Shown: piece after piece, positions 36,603 to 44,330 of the stretch
How positions within the stretch are numbered: the stretch's first letter is position 1
Layout of the letters: the number at the start of each line of letters is the position of its first letter
Assembly: GCF_003207895.1 (NCBI RefSeq)
Contig: NZ_NKUB01000005.1
Location: 108,630 to 172,629 of the forward strand
Reading direction: 5' to 3'
DNA: 64,000 bases
Source of the DNA: Komagataeibacter swingsii
GTDB lineage: Bacteria > Pseudomonadota > Alphaproteobacteria > Acetobacterales > Acetobacteraceae
Notes under the pieces: model-generated
Told to the model about the DNA's origin: nothing
The model's input: only the letters and a program-made list of their open reading frames with translations
Databases searched by the model: none
Program-made: the position numbers and the translations under genes

Positions 36603-37145
36603 TCAGTGCTTCTGGCGCTGTTCCTTGGCCAGGCGGCGCATGATCATGTTGCGCTTGAGCGCGGACAGGTGATCGACAAACAGGATGCCTTCCAGATGGT
36701 CGATCTCGTGCTGCAGGCAGGTGGCCAGCAGGTCATCGGCTTCCAGTTCCTGCACCTTGCCATCCATGTCCTGGTAACGCACGCGCACGGCTTCGGGGCG
36801 GACGACGTCGGCATACTGGTTGGGCAGCGACAGGCAGCCTTCCTCGCGCACGGCCATGCCGTCCGTCTCGGCGATCACTTCGGGGTTGATCAGCACCAGC
36901 GGGTTGCGCGCCTCGTCCTTGTCGGCCACGTCCACGATGGCGAAGCGCATGCCAAGGCCGACCTGCGGGGCGGCCAGGCCGATGCCGGGGGCCTGGTACA
37001 TGGCCGCGAACATGCGGGGGATGATGGTGCGCAGTTCGTCCATGTCCTCGGGGCGGACAAGGCGGGTTTTCTGGCGCAGGACCGCCTGGGGCGCGACCAG
37101 GATCGGCATGGGGGTCGCCTGAGCGATGACATCATGATCAATCAT
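36603..37145 (-). CDS. def: Peptide deformylase
   Basis: Removes the formyl group from new proteins. The 180-aa product has all three metal motifs: GIGLAAPQVG, EEGCLSLP with the Cys ligand, and CLQHEIDHLEGILF with the two His ligands. I chose the ATG at 37145 (MIDHDV); the frame is open 60 bases further upstream but overlaps the gap facing the Hsp20 gene. fmt follows after an 80-base gap. Confidence 0.95.
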   Translation of the reverse strand: MIDHDVIAQATPMPILVAPQAVLRQKTRLVRPEDMDELRTIIPRMFAAMYQAPGIGLAAPQVGLGMRFAIVDVADKDEARNPLVLINPEVIAETDGMAVREEGCLSLPNQYADVVRPEAVRVRYQDMDGKVQELEADDLLATCLQHEIDHLEGILFVDHLSALKRNMIMRRLAKEQRQKH

Positions 37146-37227
37146 AGACTGCCATTTAGCGTGTCCCCACATGGGATGCCAGAGGGGATGCGGCCAAAAT
37201 GCCATGGCGCGTGCGTGGTGTCCTCCC

Positions 37228-37255
37228 CTTGCGCATGGCTATTATTCTCCCATAT
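37228..37255 (+). promoter_or_regulatory. Heat-shock (sigma-32/RpoH) promoter of the Hsp20 gene
   Basis: CCCCTTG (the CTTG core at 37228-37231) is followed after 17 bases by CCCATAT (37249-37255). This matches the alphaproteobacterial RpoH pattern of CTTG and a C-rich -10. It lies about 78 bases before the Hsp20 start codon, and the gene product is a heat-shock chaperone, which fits. Confidence 0.7.
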
Positions 37256-37332
37256 CGTAGAGGAACGGGATGTGGATGCCGTTTCGGGTCCATTTTTCGT
37301 TTCTTGTCTCGCTCGCAGCAGGGGAGGCCGAT

Positions 37333-37836
37333 TTGTCGGGTAGAGTTTTCGGGTCACCCATGTTCCTCGGGTTTGACCATCTGGAGCAGATGCTTGAACG
37401 CGCATCGAAAAACGCGTCGGATGGGTATCCGCCCTATAATATAGAACAGGTCAGCCCCACGACCCTGCGTATTACGCTGGCGGTGGCGGGGTTCGTGATG
37501 GAAGACCTGCATATCACACAGGAAGACAACCAGCTTGTCATCCGCGGTCGGCAGAGCGACGACGGGCAGGGGCGGATCTTCCTGCACCGTGGCATTGCCG
37601 CCCGCCAGTTCCAGAAGGCGTTCGTACTGGCCGAGGGAATCGAGGTCGGCGGGGCATGGATGGATAACGGCCTGCTGCATATCGAACTGGCCCGCCCGCA
37701 GCCGGAAGTGCGCGTGCGCAAGATCGAGATCGGTCGCGCGCCCACGGCCTCCCCGGCCCGTGATCGCGTGGCGCCTGTGGTGGACGTACCCGCCGGGCGC
37801 AAGCAACGTGTCGTGAGGGTTATTGACGAGGAATGA
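37333..37836 (+). CDS. Hsp20/alpha-crystallin small heat-shock protein
   Basis: ATP-independent holdase chaperone. The 167-aa product starts MSGRVFGSPMFLGFDHLEQM, followed by SDGYPPYNIEQ and an alpha-crystallin domain (about residues 40-130) with the late GLLHIELARP motif. The start is TTG at 37333, chosen because GGGGAGG lies 5 bases upstream; an ATG at 37360 is less well placed. The C-terminal tail is basic. A DUF1150 gene follows after 84 bases, a common alphaproteobacterial pair. Confidence 0.9.
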   Translation: MSGRVFGSPMFLGFDHLEQMLERASKNASDGYPPYNIEQVSPTTLRITLAVAGFVMEDLHITQEDNQLVIRGRQSDDGQGRIFLHRGIAARQFQKAFVLAEGIEVGGAWMDNGLLHIELARPQPEVRVRKIEIGRAPTASPARDRVAPVVDVPAGRKQRVVRVIDEE

Positions 37837-37920
37837 CAGCGTACGCCGTAATGTAACGGCCCATATTGCGATGCGGATGGGAAGGGACGGCCGTCCCTTC
37901 ATGATGCAGGAGAAAACGCG

Positions 37921-38175
37921 ATGAGAGTCACAACACAGAATGGCCGGGTGGTGCTGCACAATGACGTGGTGAATGCCGCTCCGGTCATCAGCACGTCGGA
38001 ACTGCGCGGCCTGGGCATGGAATCGGTGGCCTATATCCGTGCGGTAGAGGTCGAGGGCGAGGCCGGATTCGCCATCCACGCCGCCGACGGCACCCCCATG
38101 GCGGTGACGGAAGACCGGGAGACGGCCATAAACGCCATCCTCCAGCACGAAATGATGCCGGTGCCGCTGCACTAG
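37921..38175 (+). CDS. DUF1150 family protein
   Basis: An 84-aa protein recognisable as DUF1150 from ISTSELRGLGMESVAYIRAV, the AIHAADGTPMAV block and TAINAILQHEM. AGGAG lies about 9 bases before the ATG. DUF1150 genes commonly follow Hsp20 in alphaproteobacteria, so a role in stress response is inferred, but function is unknown. Two strong stem-loops follow. Confidence 0.8.
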   Translation: MRVTTQNGRVVLHNDVVNAAPVISTSELRGLGMESVAYIRAVEVEGEAGFAIHAADGTPMAVTEDRETAINAILQHEMMPVPLH

Positions 38176-38200
38176 GCGCCAGGTTACACCAGATCGGGCA

Positions 38201-38277
38201 ATGGCCCTGTCCCGGTTTCCGGGGCAGGGCCATCTGCATTCATGGGGTGGCCAGCCCGCGCGTTGGGCGGGCTGGCC
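38201..38277. terminator. Two strong stem-loops between convergent genes
   Basis: The first has arms ATGGCCCTG (38201-38209) and CAGGGCCAT (38225-38233) with an inner CCCGG/CCGGG stem. The second has perfect 11-base arms at 38249-38259 and 38267-38277. Neither has a long T run. They separate the DUF1150 gene (+) from hpf (-) and probably act as terminators for both. Confidence 0.6.
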
Positions 38278-38284
38278 TGTCGTG

Positions 38285-38914
38285 TCAGCCGGCCTGGCGC
38301 AGGGACGGGTCAAGCCAGCCGATATTGCCGTCCGGCCTGCGGTACAGCACGTTGATGGTATCGGTCTTGGTGTTGCGGAAAAGCTGGATCTGGCAGTCGG
38401 CCAGGTCAAGGCGCATCACCGCCTCGCTCACGCTCAGGGCCGGGATCTCGGTCGGGTGTTCGGCAATGATGGTGGCATAGGGGCCTGCGGGCGGCAGTGC
38501 CGCGTCCTCATCCTCGGCTACGCCGTCTTCCTCTGTGGCGGCGGCAAGCGGTTCGGCCATGCCGGGGCGCAGCACATAGCCCCGACCGATTTCGGGCACC
38601 TGCTGGCGGACCTTGAGGTGGCCGTGATTCGTGGCCTTGCGGTGATAGCGGCGCAGGCGCCGGGCAATGTGTTCGGCCGCATCGTCAAAGGCGGAATGGG
38701 CGTCCGCCGCCTCGCCCTCACCACGCAGGGTCAGGCCACGGGTGGCGTGCAGGTTGATGTCACAGGTAAAGAACGAACGCGCGCGGCTGAAGGTAACGCG
38801 GGCCTCCATGGCCTGCCCGAAATACTTTTCCGAAATGCGGTCCAGATGGGCGCTTACCCGGTGTTTCAGGGCATCGGACAGGTCGATCTGCTTTCCGGCA
38901 ACACTGATGTGCAT
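38285..38914 (-). CDS. hpf: Ribosome hibernation promoting factor, long form
   Basis: Binds idle ribosomes and promotes 100S dimers. The 209-aa product has an N-terminal ribosome-binding domain (residues 1-105, MHISVAGKQIDLSDALKHRV) and a C-terminal dimerisation domain (about 150-205, ending VLYRRPDGNIGWLDP), which marks the long form. AAGGAG precedes the ATG. It lies downstream of lptB, as in many alphaproteobacteria, but without rpoN between them. Confidence 0.93.
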   Translation of the reverse strand: MHISVAGKQIDLSDALKHRVSAHLDRISEKYFGQAMEARVTFSRARSFFTCDINLHATRGLTLRGEGEAADAHSAFDDAAEHIARRLRRYHRKATNHGHLKVRQQVPEIGRGYVLRPGMAEPLAAATEEDGVAEDEDAALPPAGPYATIIAEHPTEIPALSVSEAVMRLDLADCQIQLFRNTKTDTINVLYRRPDGNIGWLDPSLRQAG

Positions 38915-39196
38915 AAGGGGTAACTCCTTACATGATCACAACGCAGTCGCATGCGGGAGACGGAATACGGTCGTTTCAGTCAATGGTCATGAATTAAGGG
39001 GACGATCCTGCTCCCATGCGGGCTGCGTATTGGTGGCGGTTGCGTTGTGCCTGTCGGGCACATGGTCCCGAACGGGTACATTTGGGCATGGTTGCACCAT
39101 GGCTGTCCATGCCTTCCTTGCATGAACGACCACGGATTTTCCCATGACTTGTCCCTTGCGTACGCCCCCTGCCGCACAGGGTAGGCATGGATGGGG
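38915..39196. other. 282-base gap between lptB and hpf
   Basis: Where many alphaproteobacteria carry rpoN, this gap holds no gene. It includes TTGACT on the minus strand (near 38982) without a good -10, so the hpf promoter is not defined. I saw no repeat or RNA structure here. Confidence 0.5.
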
Positions 39197-39979
39197 CTAT
39201 AGCGTGAATTTTTCACCCAGATAGACGCGGCGCACGTCCTCGTTCGCCACGATTTCCTCGGGCCTGCCTTCGGTCAGCACCTGGCCGCTGTGCATGATGT
39301 AGGCCCGGTCGATCACCTCCAGCGTCTCGCGTACGTTGTGGTCGGTAATCAGCACCCCGATGCCGCGATCCTTCAGGTGGGCGACAAGGTCACGGATTTC
39401 ACCCACCGCGATGGGATCGATCCCGGCCAGCGGTTCGTCCAGCAGGATGTAATGCGGCTGGCTGGCCAGCGCACGGGCGATTTCCAGCCGCCGCCGTTCC
39501 CCACCCGACAGGGCGAGGGAGGAGGAATGCCGCAGCCGGGTAATGCCGAATTCCCCCAGCAGGCCATCGAGCATCGTCTGCCGCCGGTCGCGGTCGGGTT
39601 CGACGATCTCAAGGGCGGCCATGATGTTCTGTTCAACATTCAGGCCACGGAAAATGCTCGATTCCTGCGGCAGGTAGCCAATGCCCATGCGGGCGCGGCG
39701 GTACATGGGCAACTGGGTGATATCCGCGCCATCCAGCGTGATCGTGCCCATGTCGGGCCGCACCAGCCCCACGATCATGTAGAAGCTGGTGGTCTTGCCC
39801 GCGCCGTTCGGCCCCAGCAGGGCCACGGCCTCGCCACGCTGGACCTGCAGCGAGACATCGCGCACGACCTGCCGCTTCTTGTAGCTTTTGCCGATGCCAC
39901 TGGCGATCAGCCCCGTTTCGGCAGCCGGGACCGGCTGCCCGGTGGTGTCGGGCTGCCCCGCCGGGGATGTCTGGTTCAT
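39197..39979 (-). CDS. lptB: LPS export ABC transporter ATP-binding protein LptB
   Basis: ATPase of the LptB2FGC complex that pulls LPS from the inner membrane. The 260-aa product has Walker A GPNGAGKTTSFYM, the signature LSGGERRRLEIARAL, Walker B ILLDEPLAGIDP and the switch histidine in LITDHNVRETL. An N-terminal extension of about 25 residues is unusual. The start overlaps the lptA stop by 4 bases. Confidence 0.95.
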   Translation of the reverse strand: MNQTSPAGQPDTTGQPVPAAETGLIASGIGKSYKKRQVVRDVSLQVQRGEAVALLGPNGAGKTTSFYMIVGLVRPDMGTITLDGADITQLPMYRRARMGIGYLPQESSIFRGLNVEQNIMAALEIVEPDRDRRQTMLDGLLGEFGITRLRHSSSLALSGGERRRLEIARALASQPHYILLDEPLAGIDPIAVGEIRDLVAHLKDRGIGVLITDHNVRETLEVIDRAYIMHSGQVLTEGRPEEIVANEDVRRVYLGEKFTL

Positions 39980-41283
39980 CTTGCTGATCCCTTGTCACCT
40001 TTGCCGGCCTGATTCGGAATGACCAGGCCACTGACCCGTGAGCCGGGGTTGTCGGTCAGCGTCGCGATATCGGTGTGCATGTTCACGATGGCCGACGTGC
40101 CGCTGACCTGGTTTTCCCCACGGGTGATATGCACGTTGCCAACCAGACGGGCAATGCCCGTATCGGGCACGTACACGCCCCGGTCGCCGGTTATGGTCTC
40201 GGTGCGGGTGCGGATCACGATATGGCCGAAGGCATCGACATGGTCGATCGTCCCGGCACCGGGGGACGGGCGGTCGTCAACCCTGTCCGCTTCCGGCCGG
40301 GACGTGCCATCGGGGCGGGCGGCATCCTGGTCGCGGCGGGGGGTGCTGCGCTGCGCCTTTGGCCTGTCATATCCAACCAGCACGTCCGCGCGTAGCTGCC
40401 GCCCGTCATTGGTGGTCATGGTGGCGTTGCCGCGGGCGACCGACATGTGTTCGCGCGAATGGTATTCCAGCACGTCGCGCGCGGTCAGGATATCCTGTGG
40501 CGTGGTCATTTTCAGGTGCTGGCCGGTCATGACCAGGATCGCCTGGTCCACGTCATACACAGCATGGTCGCCCCATGCCTGGTCATTCATGTTGAAGGAA
40601 TGGACGTGGCCGATCGCCTCCAGCCGGTAGACCTCGCTGGCCCCGCCCGAACCGCTGTCGCCCGCGCCGTTACCTGCCGGGGAGGTGCCGGCCGGGCCGC
40701 CGGGCATGCCCGCAGGCGCCGGGGCGTCGGGCGTGGGCATGTCCTGCGGCAGGGTATCGGATGTCGTGGCCAGGCTGGTGTCCACATCAGGATCGGCGCC
40801 GACGGGGGCAGCCTGCGCCGCAGGCGGTGCGGGCGTTGCCTGCGCGGCCTGTGGCGGCGTGGCGGAAGGGGTGTCGCCCGCTGCCTGTGGCGCGCTGTCC
40901 GTTATGTGGGGGCGCCGGGTTTCCAGCGGGGGGGCAATGCCCATGTGGGCGGCCAGCGGCGCATCGGCCCCGGGTGGGCCGGATGCGGCGGCCTGCGGCT
41001 TGGCGGTGGGGGTGGCCTGTCCCGTGGCGGGGTTGGTCGCGGCCTTCTTGCGGTAGAAGGCGACCAGCCTGTCCGCCCGTACGGTCACGTCGCCACGGAT
41101 GGCCTGCGCGCGGTCATAGGCGGTGACGGTCTGCGCGTTCTGGTCCCAGTCGAAGCCACCGGCGGCGGTGACGTTGATCTGCTGGCCGTGGGACATGTCC
41201 AGTCCCTGCGCCATGACGGGATGTGCCGCCACCAGCCCCACAAGGACGCCGCCAAGCGGCAGGCGGAATGTTGCGCGCGCCAT
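39976..41283 (-). CDS. lptA: LPS transport periplasmic protein LptA with large insertions
   Basis: Bridge protein that carries LPS across the periplasm. Signal peptide ends near HPVMAQ (residue 26). The OstA beta-jellyroll parts are visible at about 33-80, 218-306 and 346-420. Two low-complexity stretches separate them: about 81-217 (Ala, Pro, Gly, Thr) and about 307-345 (Arg, Asp, Pro). At 435 aa it is roughly twice the usual 170-200. It is coupled to lptC (TGATG) and lptB (ATGA). The identification rests on position and the OstA parts. Confidence 0.85.
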   Translation of the reverse strand: MARATFRLPLGGVLVGLVAAHPVMAQGLDMSHGQQINVTAAGGFDWDQNAQTVTAYDRAQAIRGDVTVRADRLVAFYRKKAATNPATGQATPTAKPQAAASGPPGADAPLAAHMGIAPPLETRRPHITDSAPQAAGDTPSATPPQAAQATPAPPAAQAAPVGADPDVDTSLATTSDTLPQDMPTPDAPAPAGMPGGPAGTSPAGNGAGDSGSGGASEVYRLEAIGHVHSFNMNDQAWGDHAVYDVDQAILVMTGQHLKMTTPQDILTARDVLEYHSREHMSVARGNATMTTNDGRQLRADVLVGYDRPKAQRSTPRRDQDAARPDGTSRPEADRVDDRPSPGAGTIDHVDAFGHIVIRTRTETITGDRGVYVPDTGIARLVGNVHITRGENQVSGTSAIVNMHTDIATLTDNPGSRVSGLVIPNQAGKGDKGSAR

Positions 41284-42020
41284 CAGTTCGATCTTTCCGC
41301 TGCGTTGAGGATCATGCGGCCCGGCCCGCGAAACAGCATGATGCCGCCGCGTGTGTCCAGCATGCCGCCCTGTACGTCAATCTGCCCGATGGGGCCTTCG
41401 GCATGGATCCAGTCATCGGATACGACGATGTTGTGGCGCATGTCCATATCGGCCGAGGGGCTGAGCATAAGGGTCCCGTCATTGCGGTACAGCGTGACAT
41501 CATGCGTCAGGTCCAGGATCTGCGCATGCTGGATATAGACCCCGTCGCGCGCGGTGACATACATCCAGTTCCCGTTATCCATCAACGTGTCGGCGGCCGG
41601 GTTGCTCAGGTCGATCCGTTCGGACGAGACCTGGCGCGCCTCGTCCGCGGTAATCATGTAGGGGCGGCCATGGTCGTCCAGCCCGCGATAGGTGGGGTTG
41701 AGCATGCTGCCGCTTTTCACGCGCACATGGCTCATCTGCGCCATGGTGCCGGTATGCATGATGACCGCGCGCTGCACCGCGGGCCACGCGGCGATGGACC
41801 CCAGCAGGACCAGCGCCAGCAGCGGCAGCATCCACTTGGCCGAGCGCATGATGGCCTGCCGCCGGGCCAGGTCGGCGGCGTTTGGCAGCAGGCGCGCCCG
41901 CGTGGACTGGTCGAATATGCTGCGCTGGCGTTCGATGTCGGCCGCGCTGCGGGCGTAGTCCTCACGCTGGATGGGGTTGGGATCGGTCCCGTCGTCCCTG
42001 TCGTCCGGCTGTTCGGTCAT
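41283..42020 (-). CDS. lptC: LPS export ABC transporter periplasmic protein LptC
   Basis: Membrane-anchored partner that hands LPS from LptB2FG to LptA. The 245-aa product has a charged cytoplasmic N-terminus of about 60 residues, one transmembrane helix (about 62-82) and a periplasmic beta-jellyroll (LSNPAADTLMDNGNWMYV, GGMLDTRGGIMLF). E. coli LptC is about 190 aa; the long N-terminus accounts for the difference. It overlaps kdsD by 4 bases and lptA by 1. Confidence 0.88.
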   Translation of the reverse strand: MTEQPDDRDDGTDPNPIQREDYARSAADIERQRSIFDQSTRARLLPNAADLARRQAIMRSAKWMLPLLALVLLGSIAAWPAVQRAVIMHTGTMAQMSHVRVKSGSMLNPTYRGLDDHGRPYMITADEARQVSSERIDLSNPAADTLMDNGNWMYVTARDGVYIQHAQILDLTHDVTLYRNDGTLMLSPSADMDMRHNIVVSDDWIHAEGPIGQIDVQGGMLDTRGGIMLFRGPGRMILNAAERSN

Positions 42021-43069
42021 GCAACGCCAGCACGCAGCAGGTCATGGAGGTGCAGGATGCCGACAGGGTGATTTTCGTTATCCAGCACGAAAATGCTGGA
42101 AATGGGACGGGGGCGGTCATTCATGATGCGCAGCGCCTCCGCCGCCAGCATGTCGGGGCCGATGGTCTGCGGCTGGGCGTTCATGATGTCGGCGGCGCAG
42201 GTCTGGTCCAGGTCCTGTTCCAGCGCAAGGCGCAGGTCGCGGTCGGTAATCAGCCCGGTCAGCCGGTTTTTCATGTCCACCACGCCCATGCAGCCAAAGG
42301 CCTTGCGCGTTATTTCCATGATGACCTGCCGCACCGGCATGGTGGGCAGGCCCAGCGGCATGCTGTCGCCCGTATGCATAAGCTCCCGCACCCGGCGCAG
42401 CTGCGTGCCCAGTCGGCCACCGGGATGGAAGATGCCGAAATCGCTGGCGCTGAACCGGCGGCGCTGCAGCAGCACGACGGCCAGCGCATCCCCCAGCGCA
42501 AGCTGCATGGTCGAACTGGTGGTGGGCGCCAGCCCGTTGGGGCAGGCTTCGGGCGCATGGGGCAGCGGCAGCACGATGTCGGCCGTGCGGGCCAGCGTGG
42601 AGTCCGGGCGCGATGTCATGGCGATCAGCAGCATGCCAAAGCGGCGGGTGTGGGAAATCAGGTCGGCCATTTCCGCCGTTTCGCCGGAATTGGAAATGGC
42701 AAGCACCGCGTCCCCGCGCTGCAGCATGCCCAGATCCCCGTGCGAGGCTTCGGCCGGGTGCACGAAGATGGCGGGCGTGCCGGTGGAGGCAAGGGTCGCC
42801 TGGACCTTGCGCCCGATATGCCCCGACTTGCCAATGCCCGTCACGACCACGCGCATGTTGTCCGTCAGGATGCGTTCGACCGTTTCGACAAAGGCCGTGC
42901 CCAGCCCCCCCTGCCCATTGGTGCCGGAGGCTTCCATGGCGGCAATCATCGCCTGCAGGCCGGCGGATTCGGTGCGCAGCACGCTGCATGCCTCGTTGAG
43001 CATGCGGGCCTGTGCCTGGGGCACGCTTTCTTCAACGGTGGGGAGGGAGGGGGAAAGGCTGCTGTTCAT
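42017..43069 (-). CDS. kdsD: Arabinose-5-phosphate isomerase (KpsF/GutQ family)
   Basis: Converts ribulose 5-phosphate to arabinose 5-phosphate, the first step of Kdo synthesis for LPS. The 350-aa product has a SIS domain (VVVTGIGKSGHIGRKVQATL, LAISNSGETAEM) and two C-terminal CBS domains. Length is normal. It is the first gene of kdsD-lptC-lptA-lptB, all linked by 1-4-base overlaps, so Kdo supply and LPS export are co-expressed. Confidence 0.93.
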   Translation of the reverse strand: MNSSLSPSLPTVEESVPQAQARMLNEACSVLRTESAGLQAMIAAMEASGTNGQGGLGTAFVETVERILTDNMRVVVTGIGKSGHIGRKVQATLASTGTPAIFVHPAEASHGDLGMLQRGDAVLAISNSGETAEMADLISHTRRFGMLLIAMTSRPDSTLARTADIVLPLPHAPEACPNGLAPTTSSTMQLALGDALAVVLLQRRRFSASDFGIFHPGGRLGTQLRRVRELMHTGDSMPLGLPTMPVRQVIMEITRKAFGCMGVVDMKNRLTGLITDRDLRLALEQDLDQTCAADIMNAQPQTIGPDMLAAEALRIMNDRPRPISSIFVLDNENHPVGILHLHDLLRAGVA

Positions 43070-43121
43070 GCCGGGTCTGTATTGTCATGAAATGGTTTCC
43101 GGTCAAACACCGGAACCATCA

Positions 43122-43769
43122 TCAGGCTGCGCGATGCGCGAAAATGTCCGGATCCTCGTATCCAAGGATATCCAGACGGGCACGGGCGGGAAGGAAATCG
43201 TAACAGGCCTGCGCCAGTTCGCGACGGTTTTCACGGTGCAGCAGCGCCTCCAGCCTTTCCCACAGCGCATGCAGGTACAGCACGTCGGATGCGGCGTAGG
43301 CCCGCTGTTCGGGCGTCAGCTCGGGCGCGCCCCAGTCGGATGTCTGCTGCTGCTTGCTCAGTTCCACCCCAAGCAGTTCGCGGCACAGATGGGCCAGCCC
43401 ATGGCGGTCGGTATAGGTCCGCACCAGCTTGGAGGCGATCTTGGTGCAGATGTTCGGCGCGACGGTGATGCCAAGCGTATGCTGCAGGATCGCCACGTCA
43501 AAGCGTGCGAAATGCATGAGCTTAGGGCAGGCGGGGTCGGTCAGCACGCGCACCAGGTTGGGGCAGTCCGCCGCCGTGACGCCGGCCGGCACCTGCACCA
43601 GGTGGGCATGGCCGTCGCCCCCCGAAAGCTGCACGAGGCACAGCCGGTCCCGGTGCGGGTTCAGGCCCATCGTTTCCGTATCGACGGCCACGGCGCCGGT
43701 AAACGTGACGTCGGCCGGCAGGTCGCCGCGATGGAAATGGATGGCGTCTGGGGCCGGGCTTGCAGCCAT
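43122..43769 (-). CDS. rnd: Ribonuclease D, short single-domain form
   Basis: 3'-5' exonuclease of the DEDD family that trims tRNA 3' ends. The 215-aa product has only the exonuclease domain: VDTETMGLNPHRDRLCLVQL, MHFARFDVAIL and RAYAASDVLYLHALWERL. The HRDC domains of the E. coli enzyme are absent, as is common in alphaproteobacteria. GGAG lies about 10 bases before the ATG at 43769. It lies downstream of tRNA-Leu(CAG) on the same strand. Confidence 0.9.
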   Translation of the reverse strand: MAASPAPDAIHFHRGDLPADVTFTGAVAVDTETMGLNPHRDRLCLVQLSGGDGHAHLVQVPAGVTAADCPNLVRVLTDPACPKLMHFARFDVAILQHTLGITVAPNICTKIASKLVRTYTDRHGLAHLCRELLGVELSKQQQTSDWGAPELTPEQRAYAASDVLYLHALWERLEALLHRENRRELAQACYDFLPARARLDILGYEDPDIFAHRAA

Positions 43770-43955
43770 ATGGAAAATGCTCCGTCACGATGGTCGGTTT
43801 CACGGTGGCAGGTCTGGAACGCAACCGCAAGGAAAGCCGTTCGTTGTGTCCCGGTCCCGTCCGTGGCGGCACGGGAACCGTGGGCCTGCCTGTGAAATGG
43901 GTATTCGTGGGCGGTTTACACCAATTTGCGCAGGGAAACAGGCAAAAAGATAACG

Positions 43956-43979
43956 GGGCAGTCCCGCTAAGGGCTGCCC
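43956..43979 (-). terminator. Terminator downstream of tRNA-Leu
   Basis: On the minus strand GGGCAG (43979-43974) pairs with CTGCCC (43961-43956), with more pairing inside. It is followed by GTTATCTTTTT. A smaller CCCC/GGGG hairpin precedes it. It probably ends the tRNA transcript before rnd. Confidence 0.6.
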
Positions 43980-44019
43980 TGGCCATCCCCGGAGGGGAGT
44001 GTTACCAATTTTTGAGTGA

Positions 44020-44106
44020 TGGTGCCCAGAAGAAGACTCGAACTTCCACGACCTTGCGGCCACAGGTACCTGAAACCTGCGCGTCTACCAATTCCGCCAT
44101 CTGGGC
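44020..44106 (-). tRNA. tRNA-Leu (anticodon CAG)
   Basis: The 87-base minus-strand sequence folds as a class II tRNA. The acceptor stem pairs GCCCAGA with TCTGGGC. The D arm contains GGTAGACGC, the anticodon stem CAGGT/ACCTG holds the loop TTCAGGT with anticodon CAG, and the long variable arm and GTTCGAGTC T loop follow. The 3' CCA is encoded. CAG reads CTG, the leucine codon used most here. Confidence 0.95.
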
Positions 44107-44149
44107 TTAGAAGGCTCCCCAGCGGAGGCCGCCGGGGTGGTGTGAGGGG

Positions 44150-44178
44150 TGTTTAGTCCGGCGCGGCGGGGTGGTCAA
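44150..44178 (-). promoter_or_regulatory. Sigma-70 promoter of tRNA-Leu
   Basis: On the minus strand TTGACC (44178-44173) and TAAACA (44155-44150) are separated by 17 bases. The start point would be about 37 bases before the mature tRNA 5' end. Confidence 0.75.
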
Positions 44179-44330
44179 CAGGGTAAATGCATTTTTTTGA
44201 AAACAGGCGTATTTTTTCTCTCCCGCCCTCCGGCGGGCCGGTGCGCGGGGGAAGAATTGACTGTCTGCGCGGGCGGTAAAATGGGAAAATGGCAGGCAGC
44301 GCAATCATGCGCCACAGGCGGGGGCAGTCC

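Noticed and set aside
42093..43895. A 600-codon plus-strand frame over kdsD and rnd
   Set aside because: Runs antisense to two conserved genes; Ser/Arg-rich composition with no family features.
44199..44250. GC-rich hairpin near a T run upstream of the NDUFA9-like gene, first taken as a terminator
   Set aside because: On the plus strand the T run precedes the stem, and on the minus strand A bases follow it, so neither orientation gives an intrinsic terminator.
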